Below, one piece after another: positions 60,787-64,000 of a stretch of DNA of 64,000 bases. Source of the DNA: JACCZX01 sp963829995 (GTDB lineage: Bacteria; Pseudomonadota; Gammaproteobacteria; Burkholderiales; Burkholderiaceae_F); NCBI GenBank assembly GCA_963829995.1, contig CAWHKW010000022.1, forward strand, positions 445,955-509,954. The letters run 5' to 3'. The first letter of the stretch is position 1, and each line of letters begins with the position of its first letter. The position numbers and the translations under genes are program-made. A model generated the notes under the pieces. The model searched no databases, had not been told where the DNA came from, and was given only the letters and a program-made list of their open reading frames with translations.

Positions 60787-63700
60787 TCAAATCGCGACCT
60801 CGCCCAACGCAACTGGCATGACAGCAATTGCGACAACCGCCTGCAACGGCAGATCCGAATTCAGTGTCCGTGACTCGAAAGGACTTTGATGGCATTTGCG
60901 GAGAGCTGCGCTTCGCCGCAAGATCAGATCCTTGCTGATTTGATCGATCTGTTGCGCGGCTGCCCACTCGAGCAGTGCGAACCCGTCCACAGGCCGTTCT
61001 TCGGATAGCAAGATTTCGCCGAGGGCCGCAACACACTGCGCCTGCAGGTTTTTGGCCCTGCGGCGTTCGGCCTTCGTTAGAGCATCCAATACCTGCGCAC
61101 GAGTCGCTGCAGTTCCCTCGCCCGCACGGCGCAGACGGACGGAGGCCAGCAACGCCTGAATCTCCGCTTCAGCATCGCCATGCTCGCGTGATTCACACAG
61201 TGCAGTGGACAGCCAGGTCGCGCCGGCATCTCGTTGTCCGAGGTCATAGAGGGCAAGCCCTAGGTGCAGGGCGGCCGTGCAGCGCATCGCCTTGAAACTA
61301 TGCCGAGCACATTCAGCGAGTGCTTCGTTGAGACGAATCACCGCTTCCTCAGGCTTGCCCAGCGCACGCAGCAAGACGGACATTCCAATGAGCTGGGTAG
61401 TGGCCATGTAGTCGTTGACTTGATCGCGGTACATGTTCAGCGCGCGCTCGTATCCTTCATTTGCGCGCTCGTACCTCCCCAAACACGCGTCGGTCGCAGC
61501 TAAGTTCCCAGTGCTCATCGCAGTGCTGGGCGCGGATCCTTCTTCAATCGAATGTGCCAGTGCTCGCTCGAACCACGGGCGGGCCTCTTCATAACGTTCA
61601 CCCTTCTGCAGACAGATACCACGCATGTTCAGCGCAAATCGTCTCAGCAGAATGTTCTCCGTGGATCGGGCAACCCTGAGCATCTCGTCTGCAGATTCGA
61701 CGCCGTCCTCCCAGGCGCCCATGCGGTGCTGCAGGATTGCTAATCCTCGATACACCACTCCCAGCGCACGCTCGTCGACAGGTTCCATGCGTCGCAGCAT
61801 GTCAATGGCGTCTCCGAGCGCAGCCATTCCCTCAGTCCACAACCCCTGCTGTTCGTAGAAGTTCTGCAGCGGACGACACATAAGGGATAGTGACCACGAA
61901 TCAGCTCGGGCCACTGCCCATGACCATGCCGCTCGGACATGGGGAAGCTCGAGAATGACTCGAGCGATTAGCAGCTGCATAGAAGCAGCCTCTCCGTTCC
62001 AATCGCTCATCCAGTCCCGCATAAAGGCGACATGCTTTGCCTTCAACTCGTCCCCCGGCGGGGCGTGCTCCAGGGCGCAGACTCGTATCAAAGGGTGCAT
62101 GGAGAAGCGACCGTTGCCATCAGCTCGAACAAGCGACTTGTCAACCAGGGCAGCGAGCACCGGCAGCGAGACTTCCGCGACCTGCTGAGCCATCGGGCGG
62201 GCAAAATCGCCCGGAAGTTGCGCAAGGCGCGGCAGGCTGATCCGCTCGATTGGGCTGAGCAGCCGCCAGGATTGCGCAAAACTGGCGCGCAGTCCGCGAC
62301 TGGATTCGGTATCTCCTCCAAGCAACTCGAGTGAATCAACGATTTCGTCGGCGATTTCGTCCGCCGGCAGCAGACGCGTCCAGATGGCGGCAAGCTCGAT
62401 CGCGAGGGGCAGCCCTTCGACCGCACGCACCAACCGGACCGCACCGCGTGCCTGTGCCTTCAGGTTGAACTTGCGCGAAACGGCTAGGGCACGTGATTCG
62501 AGCAGGATCATGGCATCAAAGCAGCGCAGGACGTCAGCATCCGTCTCGTCCTCGTCAGGAAGCGGCAACCCGTCAAGCGGGACTACCGTCTCGCTGGCAA
62601 TGCTAAGACGCGTGCGGGAAGTCATAACGATCTTCAGTCGCGACGTTGCCGCGAGCAGGTTCTCAATCGGTGAGGTGATGTCGAGGTGCTCGACGTTATC
62701 GAGCGCCAAAGCAAGTGACTTGCTGTTTATTGCGGCCGCGAGTTGTGTCCAGGCCGCGGCATCGCCCGACAGCATCAGCCCGAGCCGTTCGGCGATTCGG
62801 CCCGGTACCTGCTCGCCGTCGGTCAGGTCCGCAAGCGGCACGAAAACGACCGAGTTGAAGACGGCGGGCATTAGCCACCCGATGAGTTGGCTGGCTATTG
62901 CGGTCTTCCCGACCCCCCCTGGGCCGGTGATCGTCACTAAGCGGGTACCGGGCTGACCCAGCAACTCACATATGACCGCTCTCTCAGCGCGACGTCCGAT
63001 GAACGTGGTATCAGGGAGCACAGTGCTACGCGAAGGTGTCGTTCCCTGTGTTGAGCGCGTCCGCGAGGCCTCGGTCAGCTCGCGAATCGCCAACGGGGGC
63101 TCGAGCCCGACGTCTTCAGCGAGCCGCTTCGCATAGATCTCAAGTGCGACCGTGGCAGACCGCTGATCGCCCAGTGTCAGCATCGCTTGCGCCAATGATT
63201 TCACAGCCGCTTCATCAAGCGGATCGCGCTCGAGCATCACTCGCGCCAAGCGAATAGCATCGGTGGGTCGGTCTGTCAGTTCCGCTAGTCGACATACGCA
63301 GGCCGATTGCCACAGGCTGTGAATCCGTTGCCTTTCGCCGAGCAGCCACGTTGCGCCAACACCTTGAAAGGCAGAGTCGAATCCTTCCAGCAGCGACACC
63401 CCGCCGACGATCATGCCGATCGCGTCGGAGAGACGACCTGCCTCGACTGCTGCCTCGAATGCCGAGATGTCGGTAGCCGGCAGCCAGCGAAGAAGATCGC
63501 CGTTTCGCTCGAACTCCACTCCGGCCAAGCGACCGGCGAGAAGGATGACCTTACGCAGGTTGCTGCGCGCGCGTGCTAAATCGCGGTTTGGGTAGAGGAT
63601 GTCAGCCAACTCGTCGCGCGGCACCCAGCGACGGCGGCATCCCAGATACGCCAGCAACTGGAACGGGCGCTCAGTCGTGAACACGACACATCTGCGCCCG

Positions 63701-63792
63701 ACCTGCAGCTTCGGTACGCCGAAGAGCGTGAGCATTGGCGCTTCAGCCTGGTCGCCGCTCAGAAGGCCTCTCAGTTTTGTCGGCGATCCCAT
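60787..63792 (-). CDS. BTAD/NB-ARC/TPR large transcriptional regulator
   Basis: The protein has 1001 residues. The N-terminus (about 18-110) is an OmpR-type DNA-binding fold (M-L-T-L-F-G-V-P-K-L-Q-V), followed by a BTAD helical domain (about 110-250; L-A-E-D-V-G-L-E-P at its end). An AAA/NB-ARC ATPase follows with P-loop GPGGVGKT at 290-297 and Walker B L-A-L-A-L-D-N-V-E. The C-terminal 400 residues are TPR-like helical repeats. This is the AfsR/SARP-like or LuxR-MalT-like STAND architecture: ATP-driven, ligand-triggered activation. The target is unknown. It starts at ATG 63792; 63793-64000 shows no clear gene. Confidence 0.87.
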   Translation of the reverse strand: MGSPTKLRGLLSGDQAEAPMLTLFGVPKLQVGRRCVVFTTERPFQLLAYLGCRRRWVPRDELADILYPNRDLARARSNLRKVILLAGRLAGVEFERNGDLLRWLPATDISAFEAAVEAGRLSDAIGMIVGGVSLLEGFDSAFQGVGATWLLGERQRIHSLWQSACVCRLAELTDRPTDAIRLARVMLERDPLDEAAVKSLAQAMLTLGDQRSATVALEIYAKRLAEDVGLEPPLAIRELTEASRTRSTQGTTPSRSTVLPDTTFIGRRAERAVICELLGQPGTRLVTITGPGGVGKTAIASQLIGWLMPAVFNSVVFVPLADLTDGEQVPGRIAERLGLMLSGDAAAWTQLAAAINSKSLALALDNVEHLDITSPIENLLAATSRLKIVMTSRTRLSIASETVVPLDGLPLPDEDETDADVLRCFDAMILLESRALAVSRKFNLKAQARGAVRLVRAVEGLPLAIELAAIWTRLLPADEIADEIVDSLELLGGDTESSRGLRASFAQSWRLLSPIERISLPRLAQLPGDFARPMAQQVAEVSLPVLAALVDKSLVRADGNGRFSMHPLIRVCALEHAPPGDELKAKHVAFMRDWMSDWNGEAASMQLLIARVILELPHVRAAWSWAVARADSWSLSLMCRPLQNFYEQQGLWTEGMAALGDAIDMLRRMEPVDERALGVVYRGLAILQHRMGAWEDGVESADEMLRVARSTENILLRRFALNMRGICLQKGERYEEARPWFERALAHSIEEGSAPSTAMSTGNLAATDACLGRYERANEGYERALNMYRDQVNDYMATTQLIGMSVLLRALGKPEEAVIRLNEALAECARHSFKAMRCTAALHLGLALYDLGQRDAGATWLSTALCESREHGDAEAEIQALLASVRLRRAGEGTAATRAQVLDALTKAERRRAKNLQAQCVAALGEILLSEERPVDGFALLEWAAAQQIDQISKDLILRRSAALRKCHQSPFESRTLNSDLPLQAVVAIAVMPVALGEVAI

Positions 63793-64000
63793 ACTGGATC
63801 CTCATGCCCATCATAAGCCGCAGCACGCCCGTTCGCAGCTTTCGGAACGCGTGATACAGGTTGCGAGGGCCTACTGGCCGGCACGTCGGCTCTTCTTGTC
63901 GTTCATGGCCTCAGCGAGTACGCCTAGCTCAGCTCTCCGTCCAGTGTCCGCTGTCTACGCAGAATGGCGTCCGCTTTTCGCTATCGTCAACGGCGGCAAA

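Noticed and set aside
63793..64000. Gene start at the right edge
   Set aside because: Only very short frames are visible; nothing can be supported before the window ends.

Overview
This 64 kb window is a high-GC bacterial chromosome segment, almost certainly betaproteobacterial and probably Burkholderiales. The evidence is gene order: (nusA)-infB-rbfA-truB-typA at the left; a long run leuC-entericidin-leuD-leuB-asd-fimV-truA-trpF-trpB-trpA-accD-folC-dedD-purF-metZ; and a complete iscRSUA-hscBA-fdx-iscX cluster. No tRNA, rRNA, CRISPR array, prophage or intact insertion sequence was seen.

Layout. 1-5 kb: translation genes (infB without its 5' end, rbfA, truB, typA). 5-8.4 kb: an EamA transporter, a small lipoprotein, an exported methyltransferase-fold protein, a small membrane protein and a flavin-binding-type oxidase. 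8.5-13.4 kb: a cobalamin riboswitch followed by btuB-btuF-btuC-btuD, a B12 uptake operon, then dusA. 14.6-19 kb: an OmpR-type regulator, sensor kinase, PAP2 phosphatase and EptA/MCR-like phosphoethanolamine transferase, which looks like a lipid A remodelling operon. 19-27.4 kb: mostly minus-strand genes, including two exported proteins of unknown role, a wrbA/FAD-oxidase pair, and a four-gene metY-hydrolase-LysE-Mpo1 operon, with yihY on the plus strand. 27.45-27.93 kb: an intergenic block built from two inverted, strongly folded ~178-bp repeats, the most unusual structure in the window. 27.9-33.5 kb: pip-CBS-FAD oxidoreductase-transporter/acyltransferase fusion-aroC. 33.5-35.1 kb: an M48 lipoprotein protease and a secreted intradiol dioxygenase. 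35.1-52.1 kb: leucine, lysine/threonine/methionine (asd), tryptophan, fatty-acid, folate and purine biosynthesis, ending with metZ under a SAM-II riboswitch and intrinsic terminator. 52.2-57.7 kb: the isc operon behind an IscR-like site. 57.7-64 kb: accessory DNA with an orphan protein, a small membrane protein plus AEC permease, and a large BTAD/NB-ARC/TPR regulator.

Several housekeeping genes carry single-base frame problems: asd (extra base at 38562-38565), folC (extra base near 47282), the leuC start (about 35150-35160) and possibly the btuB start (about 8823-8829). Because asd and folC are normally needed, these look more like assembly or sequencing indels than gene decay, but this cannot be settled from one sequence. 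cvpA, normally between dedD and purF, is absent.
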